From Circinella minor (Eukaryota; Mucoromycota; Mucoromycetes; Mucorales; Lichtheimiaceae): a DNA stretch of 64,000 nt. Shown in pieces: positions 39,225 to 51,050 of the stretch. A program made the translations under genes and the position numbers. The first letter of the stretch is position 1, and the number at the start of each line of letters is the position of its first letter. The stretch lies in assembly GCA_016758965.1 (NCBI GenBank), contig JAEPRB010000062.1, forward strand, positions 62,001-126,000, given 5' to 3'. Under the pieces are notes generated by a model. The model saw only the letters and a list, made by a program, of their open reading frames with translations. It searched no databases and had not been told where the DNA came from.

Positions 39225-41100
39225 CTACTGTCGTTGGAAAAATGATGTAAACGATCGGTGGACTGAAATACTGCTTGAATCGTTGAGCCAATAATACCTT
39301 TCATTATAAGTAACGGGTACTGTTCTACTTCGTCTCTCTTCAAAGACAAACTTTTTGTCTTCCCCCAAGTACAACACTGACAACCTTAGTTTTCGCTTTA
39401 TGACTTGAATGCTGACTGCTTTATATTTTGTAAATGTTTCAAACCGGGCATTTTTTAAATCATATGCCTTAAGTACAATAATGGATGTCAACGATTTCAA
39501 TGTGTCATCATTGGTATGTTCTTCATATCCGTCATAAGATGCTTCAATGACAATAAATTCATCATCCATATGACCAATTAATGTAGAATATCCTAGCCCA
39601 TCTGCTTGCTCTCTGGAAATCAGCTGTGAATGATGATACCATTTGAGCACTTTTACATTTTTTACGCACCTCTGCGATTATAATTAATTCAGTAATGATT
39701 ATTATTCAGGTTCAACAAAGCATATTATTCCCGTCTTTGCAATCTTCTCATCCTACTTTTTTTCCTTCTATACAACGACTTACCATTCAAAGTGTATGTT
39801 TTGATGGTAATTTTCAAAAGCGGAAAAAATTGAAATTACTCTATCAGCAAAAAATGTACCTTCATGATTTGAGAAGAGAGGTATTGTACGAAAACATTTG
39901 GAAGTGAAATCAGTTAAAACATGCTTCAACATGCTTCGACATGCGATAGAAATTATGTTGTTGGAAAGGATTGGTTGCATGATCCAAAGCAGGAAACTCG
40001 TACTCATCCAAATCCAAGTGAGTTTTGCATGAAGATAGCGCTTGTTTTATAATGCTGAAGAAACTTGAATGATTATCAAGCAGTGATACCAGCTTACGTT
40101 GATTGTCTTGGTGTTTACGAATCACGGATAGTTCTTGTGTCATTCTTATCGTTAGTTTACATTATAAAGATATATATGTCAGATAATTTTTCCCGGTCAA
40201 CTTTTGATATTTTCGGGGTGTAATGTAGAGAGACTTTACAATTTTGATCTATAAAAGAAAATAAATGAATATATGTATATGTTTGTGTATACAATCAGCA
40301 TTATGATTTTATTTCCTTTAACGTAACATATATACGTACCTTAGATCCAGTATTGATGTTATCAGGATAAGGATGTTTAGTTGTTATTTCTGGTCTAGTG
40401 GTAATGATGGTGGGAGTGGTGGAAGATGAAGATGGTTCTGTACTTTTATCAAACGACACCAAACGAGTTTCAAAGTGATTATTAAGCTCTGTGACTGAAT
40501 CGTGAAGATTATTGCAACAAACAAAGATCAATGAATATATAAGATTTGGTTGCTTTTATACAGTTGTCGTCGAGATATATTGATAGCTATCAAGAAACAA
40601 CGATAGAAAAAACAATATGGTTATGCAACCAAAAAAACAAAAAAAAAATCTTACAGGCCTGGACCACAGGATTTATCGTCGTGACGCAATGAATGTTTTT
40701 CTATAAATTCTGATTGATGAATTTATTACGTACATGATCTATAAAGAATAAAAGATAAATTATCTTACAATCACATCATTCACGCATTCTCTGTCCATCT
40801 CAGGTACTGAATTAGGAGGAGGGGGAAGCTGTTGTTGTTAAATATTTGCCGCGTAAGCTAACATGGGATCCATTCGGTTCTCATTGCAGCATATTCGCCA
40901 TGCGACTGCTCTGAGAGGGGAGTTGTAGGGGCAACCCGGATACTATAAAAGAATAGTTTTTTTTTATTGTTATTTAATAATGATAACAATAAAAGGCTAT
41001 TTAAATAATCACAGCTTCACATGAAGATACCTTGATGTTTTTTGAGGTGACTGTACAGACTTGTACGTGTAGGAGAGTCCTCACTGCACAAGTGGCAGCG
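39225..41100 (-). pseudogene. right copy of the decayed BED-finger-like gene with longer C-terminal part
   Basis: Reads inward on the minus strand from 41100. The finger is complete here: RCHLCSEDSPTRTSLYSHLK then KHQ (C-x2-C...H...H). Blocks that follow: YPGCPYNSPLRAVAWRICC; the frame at 40531-40301; IKIVKSLYITPRKYQKLTGK; SSCKTHLDLDEYEFPALDHA at 40143-39910; then 39650-39225 with LKWYHHSQLISREQADG, YSTLIGHMDDEFIVIEASYD, YKAVSIQVIKRKLRL and EERRSRTVPVTYNERYYWL. The last two motifs are, from memory, typical of a highly repeated hypothetical-protein family in Mucorales. Stops at about 40165, 39909 and after 39225, plus frame changes, mark it as dead; an overlapping frame at 39349-38954 may hold further remnants. 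Confidence 0.55.
40230..41083 (-). repeat. right arm of the large inverted repeat
   Basis: Reverse-complement partner of 34880-35734. It lacks the 190-base insertion found just inside the left arm, so it preserves the pre-insertion state. Confidence 0.9.
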
Positions 41101-42754
41101 AAATCTTATCAGGGCGCAAGTTATAAAAACAAAAAGAGTGAAAATAAAAAATTACATTAGACATTGGTATTCACCCTTGTTCCTTTTTTTTTATATCGAA
41201 ATACAGTAAACATACAGATATCATAATTAAAAAACAATATTTCGACCTGGGAATGTTTGAATAGAATTGATAAGATATCGGTAGTGATATCGCCACCTTT
41301 TCTGAAGAAACGTAAGTTATCCGCCATGTATAGAGGTTACCCAATAATGCATCATTCCAAGTATGACGCATACACATATAATTCGCTAGTGATATTATAC
41401 CAAGGTGACGGAGAATACAACATAACATACCATATGCACTTCCAAAATGATAAAGTCAAAATATCGTAATTACTATAGCGCTATGAAGTGACCTTTATTA
41501 TCTTTGTTTGTGGAATCCTATTGTTATTACGTTTCAGATGTTGCAATCGTCATGAGATTAATATGTTCAAAATGTTCTAGTACAAATTTGATTGTTGTCG
41601 ATTAAGTAGCATGAAGTAAACGTTTTGATTTCTAATTACAACTTTCTGTCATGCTGATTAAAAAATACTTGTATAGATATAAAGTTGAAAGAAAAGAAAA
41701 TATTTTTTTTGTTGATACTAGAAATAGGGTCATAAACAAAACAGTAAGTTCTGCAATAAAAAGCGATTTTCTATGCAGGGGTAAAACAAATAACTACATT
41801 ACAAGTTTATCGATCGTTCTTATCTTAAACCGCTGCTGCCTGAATTTATCCGTCCCATAAGCAACTAATTTTGCTGTAACATTAAAAACACATTACACAC
41901 ACTGCGCCATGGATAACACAGACATAGTTCAATTGATCATAAGGGATACACTTGTTCGTTATCATTGTCATCACCTTCTATACACCATTGTCATGATAAC
42001 AAAAATCAATCTGTGCTTTTCTATAATGTAGTGAGTCGCCAATATGATTCAATTATCTTTAAGTAGCTATAACTTCTCGTCAAAATGAAAAAAATTTTAA
42101 GTCGGGAAGTTTGCATCAACAAAAATATTCTCTCTGATCCAAGCAATTGATATGCATTTGAGACTAAGCTGGATTTGGATATTGATAAGTACGGAGCAAT
42201 TTCTATTTTTTGCTAATATATTCGGAATTCATTACTTCTCCTCTCTAACATTGTATGAATTTTTTATGACGTATACAAAAACTTGTATACTGTTTATTGC
42301 TTGCTGCGGTTAAAACTGCTTGACTATTTTTCTTTATTATTTAACGCAAACTCCATTTTATATATTACGCTAGATCAATAAAAATTAAAGTGACAACTAC
42401 GTTCGACAAAATGAATTTAAAGATGTATACCCAAAAAAAATTAAAATGCATCTTATTGGTTTATCCGAAAAACAAATTCGATTTTCTTTTTTGTTAAACA
42501 AATGCACCGAGACAAACACCATAAAACTTTTATATCTCAGGGGCAGCAAAAAAAAAAGAATAAATCATTGTATAATAGAACGTTTAGCGCCTTGACAACA
42601 TCCAATCATATACCTTAAACAACTCCGCAAGTCACGGCTTGACAAAAAAAAAAAATCTACACATTTTTTTTTACGTTTAGAGTCCTTTTTTTTTTCTTTC
42701 CCTCTTTCCTTCCTCTTTCCACCTTTCCCCCTCCTTCAATATATATTTATTATA
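41101..42754. other. AT-rich spacer and ARB1 promoter
   Basis: No supportable gene; open frames at 41257-41469 and 41651-41860 have no recognisable content. A strong pyrimidine tract (42685-42738) immediately precedes the ARB1 start. Confidence 0.45.
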
Positions 42755-44774
42755 ATGAGTGGACAAGTATCAGCATCAAAGGCTAAGCGTCTCGCAGCTC
42801 GTGCAGCTAAGAATGAAGCTAAGGGTAAAGGTACCAAACGTGCTACTAAGACCGAAACAGAGAAAGGAGCTGATGCAGGAAACGGATCTGCCAACGATCT
42901 CGACATGGACAAGCTCAAGATTAACGTCGATCGTACCGCTACCGGTGTTTATACTTCACAAGAACGTAGTCGTGATATTAAGATTGAGTCTTACTCGCTC
43001 AACTATCACGGTCGTGTTTTGATTGATAACGCTACTATCGAACTTAACTTTGGTCGTCGTTATGGTCTTATTGGTGCTAACGGTTCTGGTAAATCGACCT
43101 TTTTGGCATCGCTTGCTGAAAGAGATATCGAAATTCCTCCCCATATTGATGTAAGTGTTAATAATATTTTGGGTTTGCTTGGAATATATGATTTGGACTT
43201 TATGCAAAAATCAAGAAATAAATGGATAATGAAGGGAGAAGGAAAAAGAAGCTAATCTAAAATGATGTTCGTAGACATATTTGTTGAATCAAGAAGCCGA
43301 ACCATCTGACATGAATGCTGTTGAAGCAGTTATTGATCATGCCAGAAATGAAGTTGCTCGTTTGGAAAAACAAGTAGAGGATATTCTTTCTGATGAGGAC
43401 GCTGACAACCCATTGCTTGACGATTTGTACGAGCGTATCGAACAAATGGACCCAGACTCTTTCGAGACCCGTGCATGTACCTTATTGTACGGTTTGGGTT
43501 TCACTACTCAGCAAATGGCAAAGATGACCAGAGATATGTCTGGTGGTTGGCGTATGCGTGTGGCTCTTGCCCGTGCCCTTTTCATTCGTCCAACTTTGCT
43601 TCTTTTGGATGAGCCTACCAACCATTTGGATTTGGAAGCTTGTGTTTGGTTGGAAGAATATTTGAAGACCTATAACCGTATCCTTGTTGTCAACTCTCAC
43701 TCTCAAGATTTCTTGAATGGTGTCTGTACCAACATGATGCACTTAACCCACAAGCGTAAATTGGTCTACTATGGTGGTAACTATGACACATTTGTCAAGA
43801 CCAAGGAAGAAAATGAAGTTAATCAAGCTAAGGCCTATCAAAAGCAACAAGATGAAATTGCTCACATCAAGAAGTTCATTGCTTCCGCTGGTACTTATGC
43901 TAACTTGGTCCGCCAAGCTAAATCCAAGCAAAAGATCATTGACAAGATGGAGGCTGCTGGTTTAATTGAAAAGGTTGAAAACCCTCACAAGTTTGTCTTT
44001 ACTTTCACTAATATGCCTAAATTACCACCCCCTGTTCTTGCCTTCCAAGAAGTTTCTTTCTCATACTCTGGTGATATGAGCAAGGCTTTGTACAAGAATA
44101 TTGAGTTGGGTATTGATATGGACTCTCGTGTTGCTTTGGTTGGTCCTAATGGTGCTGGTAAATCTACTCTTCTTAAACTTATGAGTGGTGAATTAGTACC
44201 CACCGAAGGTCGTGTCCAACGTCACACTTCCCTCAAGCTTGGCAAGTATTCTCAGCACTCTGCTGATCAACTTGAATTGGACTTGTCTCCTATTGATTAT
44301 ATGCGCAAGAAGTTCCCTCAAGTTAGCACTGACGTTACCTTCTGGCGTCAACAGATCGGTCGTTATGGTTTGTCTGGTACCCATCAAACCTCTCCCATTG
44401 AACAGTTGTCTGATGGTCTCAAGTCTCGTCTCGTCTTCTGTGAATTGGCTGTTTTGCATCCACATATTATCTTATTGGACGAACCTACCAATCACTTGGA
44501 TATGGAATCTATTGATTCACTTGCTGAAGCTATTAACCAGTTCTCTGGTGGTGTAGTTCTTGTTTCTCACGACTTTAGGTAAATTTTGAAACTTTTTCTT
44601 TACGTTATAGTAAAACATTAAAACACTGAATACTAAAACTGTACAACTTTTTCAAACAGATTGATTTCGCAAGTTGCCAAGCAAATCTGGCGATGTGAAA
44701 ATGGTGAAGTCGAACCCTTTGAAGGTTCCATTAATGAATACAAGGAAACTCTTCGTAAGAATGTCAAGATTTAA
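42755..44774 (+). CDS. ARB1: ABC-F ATPase Arb1 (ABCF2 type), ribosome biogenesis
   Basis: Soluble twin-ATPase that shuttles between nucleus and cytoplasm and is needed for ribosome biogenesis in yeast. Three exons, 42755-43150, 43275-44578, 44660-44774, 604 residues (yeast Arb1 is 610). The basic, Ala/Lys-rich N-terminus is typical. Domain 1: Walker A GANGSGKST at 107-115, signature MSGGW at 220-224, Walker B LLLLDEP at 240-246. The ABC-F linker with NQAKAYQKQQDEIAHIKKF lies between the domains. Domain 2: Walker A GPNGAGKST at about 422-430, signature LSDGL at 510-514, Walker B ILLDEPTNHLD near 531-541, and switch His in VLVSHDFR. The second signature ends in Leu instead of the LSDGQ I recall for ABCF2/Arb1. 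No membrane segments. Confidence 0.95.
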
Positions 44775-46261
44775 TTGTGTTTTTTTTTTTTTTTTTGAAA
44801 ACTAAAGCCACTCAACATACATATACACACACATACACACTGCACACATTATTTTATCCACTTCTCTTCCCCGCCCGACGCTATTAGACTTTTTTTTCAC
44901 TCAAAATGGTTATTTCCCTTTAAAAACGCTCTATACATATATCTCCTTTTTTTTCTCTTGTACACAAAACATTTTATTAAAGATTCGTTCTTTAACTTTT
45001 TAAGTATAATTTACATTAAGCTTGATTCTTGGGCTCTTTATTAGTAACTTATAGTGAAATATGAGTGCATTAAATGTGAAAAGATAGTGCGGATCTTTAT
45101 GGTGATAAGTTTTAAATTATTCTATGGGAAACAAGGCAAAGAATATAATGATAAAAACAAAAAAAAAATTGGCTGTATGTATCACTTGCTATGATAGCAA
45201 CTCATACATTATATGTGTATGGGATTTTACACAAGCACAATACTGGATCACTCGTGTTATATGCGATCATGATATCAAGTATAAGACGTTTCTTGTTCCC
45301 TTTTACTAACGAAATTAGGTCTTTTTCAACTAAATATATATCAATCAGCCATTTTTGTGTCTCGAATGACTGTACTCGTTGCCATGGTGAAATAGTTTTA
45401 TTATACTGTCTGAATGTGGTGATATTCATGTTGTAAATGTTAAAAAGGTACTAAATGGGACCTTGACGCGTACCTAGAATTGCGAAGAGAATGGAATATT
45501 TAGTTAATGTATCCCAGTCGATTGTGAACTCTCTTGGAAATATACAGGACGGCCTACCGGTCACTCGCCGTTTCCGTTTTTCCTGTACGTATGGGCAATA
45601 AACATTAATTAACATAACTTCTTATAAAAAAAATATCATTGCCATCGCTAACACTATCTTTAAATAATCGAAATGTTTGTAGCTTTATAAAAGTGATTTA
45701 TATAAAAGTATACTTGTACTATACGTATAATCTATAAAATAGTGTATAGTAAAAGAAAAGTTTAAACCTTTGTGTTGGTCTAGTTGACACTTTTAGTTAT
45801 CGCTCTTACTTTTTCTTTTGTCTCGCTAGAAAGCGAACATATATCTACTTTGGATTAAGGTCCTTCAACCTTCCATAATATAATATAGATTCCAGTATGC
45901 AAATATAATTTATTTACACGAATATTCAAAGTTTTTATCAGGAGATAATCTTGTCTGCAAAATAATAACATGTTAATATATCCTAACACCTGAATTACGT
46001 ACTATTTTACATCGTAACTTATCCATCTAAATAAATACGGTATGTTTTAACAATTACTGCACGCGTGTACTTTTTTCACTCATCACACAAGCTATATTCA
46101 CTGTAAAATTTTTGAATAGTAAGAAGAATCAAGTAAATTGGGGTTTTCAATAAATGGTATTGTATTATCGCTAGAAATATGTATGGTGACTACTAGTTAT
46201 TGGTAGGCTATCATTAAAATTATTATTTATCAATATGTGAAAACTCAATTACAAATTACAT
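44775..46261. other. convergent spacer
   Basis: Between the ends of ARB1 (+) and the SH3BGR-like gene (-). AT-rich; small frames at 45124-45436 carry no recognisable domain. Confidence 0.45.
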
Positions 46262-48584
46262 TTAAAAGTTTAAGTCAACTTTAGAAAAATCGGATTGTGC
46301 CAGCTCTTTTTCAATTTCCTTCAGCAAATCGGCATCTTCATCATCTTGAAGACGTGTATTAGTACGCTGTTGTTGATTAGCAAATATAGGTGGTACAGCT
46401 GGTGATGGAGTGGTAGGTGTAATGGGTTCGTTGGAAGAAAGCGAAGCACTTGATGGCTGTGCTCCTTTTCGTGGTAATTTTTTGGTCGCTACACTGAGCT
46501 TATTACTGTTGTTCTTTTCCCGTGGCCGAAGGAAATTGTCGAGCGTATTTGTTTCGATAGCATACATAGCATCATCAAATGGCTATATATATATATATAT
46601 ATATATATTGTAAAAATGTTAATAGTGTTAATAGTAGCAATAGTAATAAGCTATAATTTATCATAGATATATATAATATATTAAAGACTATTCTTATGTA
46701 CTTACACCGCGATATTCGCCACCGACAAACACTTGAGGTAATATTCTTGTATTTCCAACATTCTGTCGGCGCATATGTTGTAATGCTGGTTCACTTTGTG
46801 CAACATCAACCACTTCGAACTTTATTTGTTTAGATGTAAACACTGTCTGCAAGGCCTCTTGATTACGTTTGACCGATGCGTTTGCCGATACACTTGACAC
46901 ATAAACCTGCACATGAGATGAATCACGAGGCATTAATTCAATTTCTTGATGCTTCATAGCAGCAACGGGCCATCTCATCACTTTTGTACTTCCTTGACTA
47001 CCACCTACTGTCTTGCGCAAACTAATTGGCTCGCTATTTTTTTCTAAAAAAACCATACTAGCACGCTTGATATGGTTCTGTAATTCGGCTTTCTGGCCTT
47101 GTTTCATCGCTGACATTTCCTTTCGATGAGACATTTGAAGACTTGCCATTTGTACCGAATGGTCATGTTCTGACTGTTCAAATTCATGAAGCAATTTCTC
47201 AACTTCACTATTCATATCGCTCTTAGCTCGTCGTTCAGTGTTTTCCAAACGCTCTCGTAATATTCTCGTATCTTTCTCGTGCTTGTTTTGTAACTCATTG
47301 ATAGTTTGTGTTTGCTTACGCTCCAAATTCTTGATGGCATTACTTTGTGCTGCCTTAAGTTCGCTCAAAGATCGTTGATGTTGAACGAGGACACGATCTT
47401 TTTCAGCCATTTCCTCTGCATGTGTTTGCAAGGTTGCCTCGTGTTTCTTCTTCTGAGCCTTTTTTTTTTGGCATATACGTAGTGTAAGTATCTTTATATA
47501 TCAAACGCTGTTTAGATACAAATAATTACCTCCAGCTGTTGGTTCAACTCTTCCAATTTTTGAATCATGATCTTGTCACTTTCCAGATCCATAGTTAATC
47601 GATTTAATCGTTTTTGACGTTCTTGTTCTTTATCATTGTCTTGTGGACTTCCATCACGACAATTAAGTTGAGAATTTAATTTCGCCAGCTCTTTTTCCTT
47701 TTCAGCCAATCTGTTTGTAGCTTCCTCGTTCTATTTTTTTTAAAAAAAAGCATATCGCATAGCTATTAGTAACCCCTATGAAAGAGGAGTTAATTTTGCT
47801 TTTGGAGAAGAGAAAAAAAAAGGGGGGGGGGACGGTGCGCGTAAATTGTTTTTAATGTATGAACAAGAGAAGGAAAGGCAGTAATAGCGATAATAATAAT
47901 AATAAATGAGGGGATAATGTATAATTTTTAGGGAGAAAAATGATTATAGAAAAAAAGCATATGAAGAGATCTTACCGCTTTTTTAAGATCGTCTAATTGA
48001 TCTGTTACTTGTTGTAATGCCGGTTTAACTTCAGCTTCCTGTTTCCATTTGGCTTGCATTTCATATAGTTGCTTGTCTTTTTCCTTGAGTTGTTCCTCAA
48101 ATTGTAATTGTTCCTCATCTTGTTGTTGTTCTTTTGCTTGAATCTTTTTCATTAATTCTTCAATTTCTTTTTCTCGTTGTTCTAATCTACGTTCTTTTTC
48201 TTGAAGATCCGAGTCGGCCTCAGACTTTTTATTCGAAACAAGAGTTCGTAGCTCTTCAAGTTCAGCCGATTGTCGAGCAATTACATCTAAATGTTCTGTT
48301 TGCTATATATATACAATAATTTAATTTTAGAAAAACTAAAAGTTATTTTTATATTTTATAAATGTTTGAAAGTAAACCTTTGACTTGAGTTCTTTGTATT
48401 CTTGACGGATTTTTACTACAGAACTAGTAATGCTTGGTGGTCGAGTATTGGAAAGAGATTGTGGTTGTTGAATTTCAAGATGGCTTTTTTCTTCTGCTGG
48501 CTGCGATGATAATGATTGGGTAGCAGGTGTATCTATGGGAACATTTTTACGTTTATTTTTCTTTCTACTCCCAAAACAAGGCAT
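46262..48584 (-). CDS. coiled-coil protein with C-terminal SH3BGR/glutaredoxin-like domain
   Basis: Five minus-strand exons: 48584-48378, 48302-47976, 47730-47530, 47452-46706 (47458 also possible), 46582-46262; all phase 0, about 600 residues. The N-terminus MPCFGSRKKNKRKN places Cys3 beside a basic patch, which could be a palmitoylation-type membrane anchor. Residues about 70-370 are Glu/Gln/Lys-rich with heptad-like coiled coil (EKERRLEQREKEIEELMKK). Residues about 425-515 form a thioredoxin-like SH3BGR domain: HVQVYVSSVSANASVKRNQE, IKFEVVDVAQSEPALQHM, ILPQVFVGGEYRG, FDDAMYAIETNTLDNFLRP. The glutaredoxin CxxC is absent, as in SH3BGR proteins, so no redox activity is expected. The short C-terminus ends in LAQSDFSKVDLNF. 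Role unknown; scaffold or trafficking adaptor is a guess. Confidence 0.8.
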
Positions 48585-49120
48585 TTCGCTTGATTTCGGT
48601 TAAAGATTGGAAAAAGAGAAAAGAAAATTGAAAAATTGAAAAAGAAAGCAAAAATGGGTGAAAGAGAGTGAGAAAGAGAGAAAAAGAAAGAAAAAGAAAG
48701 AAAGAAACAAGAAATATAAATTTGAAATACTAAAAAAAATAGCAATAATTATAATATGTAAAAGATATGACATACTTCTAGTTTATACATCGAATACTGT
48801 TCACGTATAATGAACGTAAATAATTCCTTTAACTTTAGGGGTTCAAAAATAATCTTCATTTTGACAAGAGGAGTTTTTTTTTTCTCATGCTCTTTTAGAT
48901 ATAAATGTATTGAATTATCATGTTCCAGCTGTCCTTTTTCCACACTCATTCTGCACGAGTTCCAGGGGGGAGGGTTTTGGATGTGTTATATATCATCTTT
49001 TTTTTTAGTTCAAAGAAATAAATTATAAAAACAGTGGTATGTCACTAGAATAGTCTAGTAGAATGCCAACCGTTGTCCCTAAAAAAGAGTTTATTGTTAC
49101 TATTATTATAATTATCTATA
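48585..49120. other. promoter region of the SH3BGR-like gene
   Basis: On the minus strand a CT-rich tract (48600-48715) lies directly upstream of the ATG, the usual leader in this window. No gene seen. Confidence 0.4.
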
Positions 49121-50551
49121 TTATTGCTGAGCCAGGAAATCCTGTATGGCTGAATTGACTTGCTGTGTATGAGTGACCATAGGCATATGCCCTGCTCCTT
49201 GGATCAACAAACGAGTTGGTGGTTCTTGCAAATATTTTTCAATTTGGTCCATATTGGATGAAGGAGCCAGTTTATCCTTTTTTAACAATAAAACAGTTTA
49301 ATAACAGTTATATAAAAAAGTAAATATATACATTCTCTTTATTCTTAAATATGAAAATTATTATTTCATTTCATTATTACCTCCGTCGCTCCAATTAGGA
49401 GTACACGATTAGTGGAGATCTTCTTGAATATGTCAGTTGATGGCATAGTAGCACGGCTCATAAATCTTTTATAAACAGGTGTACGACTCATTAAGTTCCA
49501 CCGGAGTTGTCTATCATTATTATTTCTGCACTAATTAGTTCATCTCTTTCTTCTTACTTCCACGATTTCATCATTTACTTGCGTAAACTAAATAATCGTT
49601 ATTTATTTTTCTTTTTTTTTTACCGTCTTTTAATTTCTTCATTGGCGTCCGTTGTACCAAGAATACGAATAACACTTGTACTGTTTAAACCACCTTTACG
49701 ATCAGCTCGTCTAGCACGATTGATGACCCAGTCAGGTATAAAAGGTAATAGTTTTTGACCTCGTTTTTCGCGCTTCGTTAAATGTAATTTAGGACAACAA
49801 ATCAAAATAAGACCTTGTAATGTGATACGGGTTGCAAGTATGGTCGATATAATGCACCCATATGAATGACCAATGGCAATGATTCCTTTGTTGATATCCA
49901 GTGTGTTTACTACAGCAGTAACATCTGATACTAATTCATCGGTATCATATGATTTCCACCTAATAATAAAATAAATACATAATCAAAAAAAAACGATGTA
50001 TGTTTTAAGTATTGATAAAGATAGATGGGAACGTACTTTGATTCACCTTGACTGGATCCACAGCCTAATAAATCCAAGGCAACAACACGCGATGCCTGGT
50101 TACGAAGAAATTCTAGTTGATCTTCCCATTGAGAAGCCTGGTAACAAGAATTAAAAGAAAAAAAAGACTTATAAACTCTCCTCTCCTCATCTTTCCATTT
50201 CTCGCAGATGTACTTAATTTTATTATATAGTTACCTGACCACCCAAACCATGAATAAGAAGTAATATAGGCTTGTCCAGTTTTTTCCCAGGTATATCAAT
50301 TATACGAAGTCTATGGCCACGTACATTAACCATACGTGTATGCTCAAGAATATATTTTGAATCGGCTAAATGTATAAAAATATATAGTTAAAAAACTATG
50401 GTAACTTATACGCAACACTCATTCATAATAAACAATTATATTATTTACGTAATGCTAGTAACTCCTTTTCGAATGGAGTCAAGTCTTGTTTCTGTAAAAA
50501 CAAGTAAGATACACCCAGAATACTGGCGGTAGCGAGGATAGTAAGACTCAT
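49121..50551 (-). CDS. alpha/beta hydrolase with N-terminal membrane anchor
   Basis: Six minus-strand exons: 50551-50449, 50365-50235, 50137-50037, 49959-49624, 49510-49381, 49276-49121; phases agree, 318 residues. The N-terminus (SLTILATASILGVSYLFL) is hydrophobic, a probable single anchor. Fold motifs: LLLIHGLGGQASQW (oxyanion loop), VVALDLLGCGSS, nucleophile elbow AIGHSYGC with Ser144, acid candidate Asp268 in EDKLAPSSN, and His297 in QGAGHMPMVTH. The triad is therefore complete, and an active esterase or lipase is expected; the substrate is unknown. It resembles small ABHD-type hydrolases of membranes. The last intron ends in AAAAAAG instead of the usual YAG; the ATG is the first after an in-frame stop. 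Confidence 0.85.
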
Positions 50552-50608
50552 TATATTTTTATTAGTTTGACACTGAACGATTGAATTGTGGTTAGTCATG
50601 TAATAACG

Positions 50609-50653
<45 letters not shown>

Positions 50654-51050
50654 GGATAAAAATAGAAGCCGAAAAAAGTGCTTTGCAATTATTATTATTT
50701 TTGACTAAACTTGAAACTTTGATTTGTGCTTCATAATATGAGAAAAGAAAAAGGTAGACTTATTTTTATCATACGCAAATAACGAATCTCTATCTCAGGA
50801 ATTACTGATAACAGCAAATTGGATACTATGCAAGCCTTAATATTGATACAAAAAATCAATGATTATCGGATATGCCGTAGTTAACGCGAAGCCACCGCGT
50901 CGTTTTTTCTTGCGCATCCAAATACTTTGCAGGTATTTTTCTCGAGTTTCTTTGTTCTTCTTTTTATTTTTATTATATATACATCTCCATATTATTCATC
51001 TCTTTCCTTCTTTTCTTTCTTTCTATTATAAATTACACAAAAGTTTAATA
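50552..51050. promoter_or_regulatory. bidirectional promoter of hydrolase and RCC1, with (AAT)n microsatellite
   Basis: The 499 bases between two divergent starts. A pure (AAT) run lies at about 50611-50650 and a CT-rich leader at 50990-51030 before RCC1. Such a repeat in a shared promoter is likely to vary in length between strains. Confidence 0.5.

Noticed and set aside
50859..51050. Upstream in-frame extension of RCC1
   Set aside because: The extension translates a pyrimidine-rich leader into Phe/Leu/Tyr repeats; the ATG at 51051 fits the Ser-rich N-terminus.
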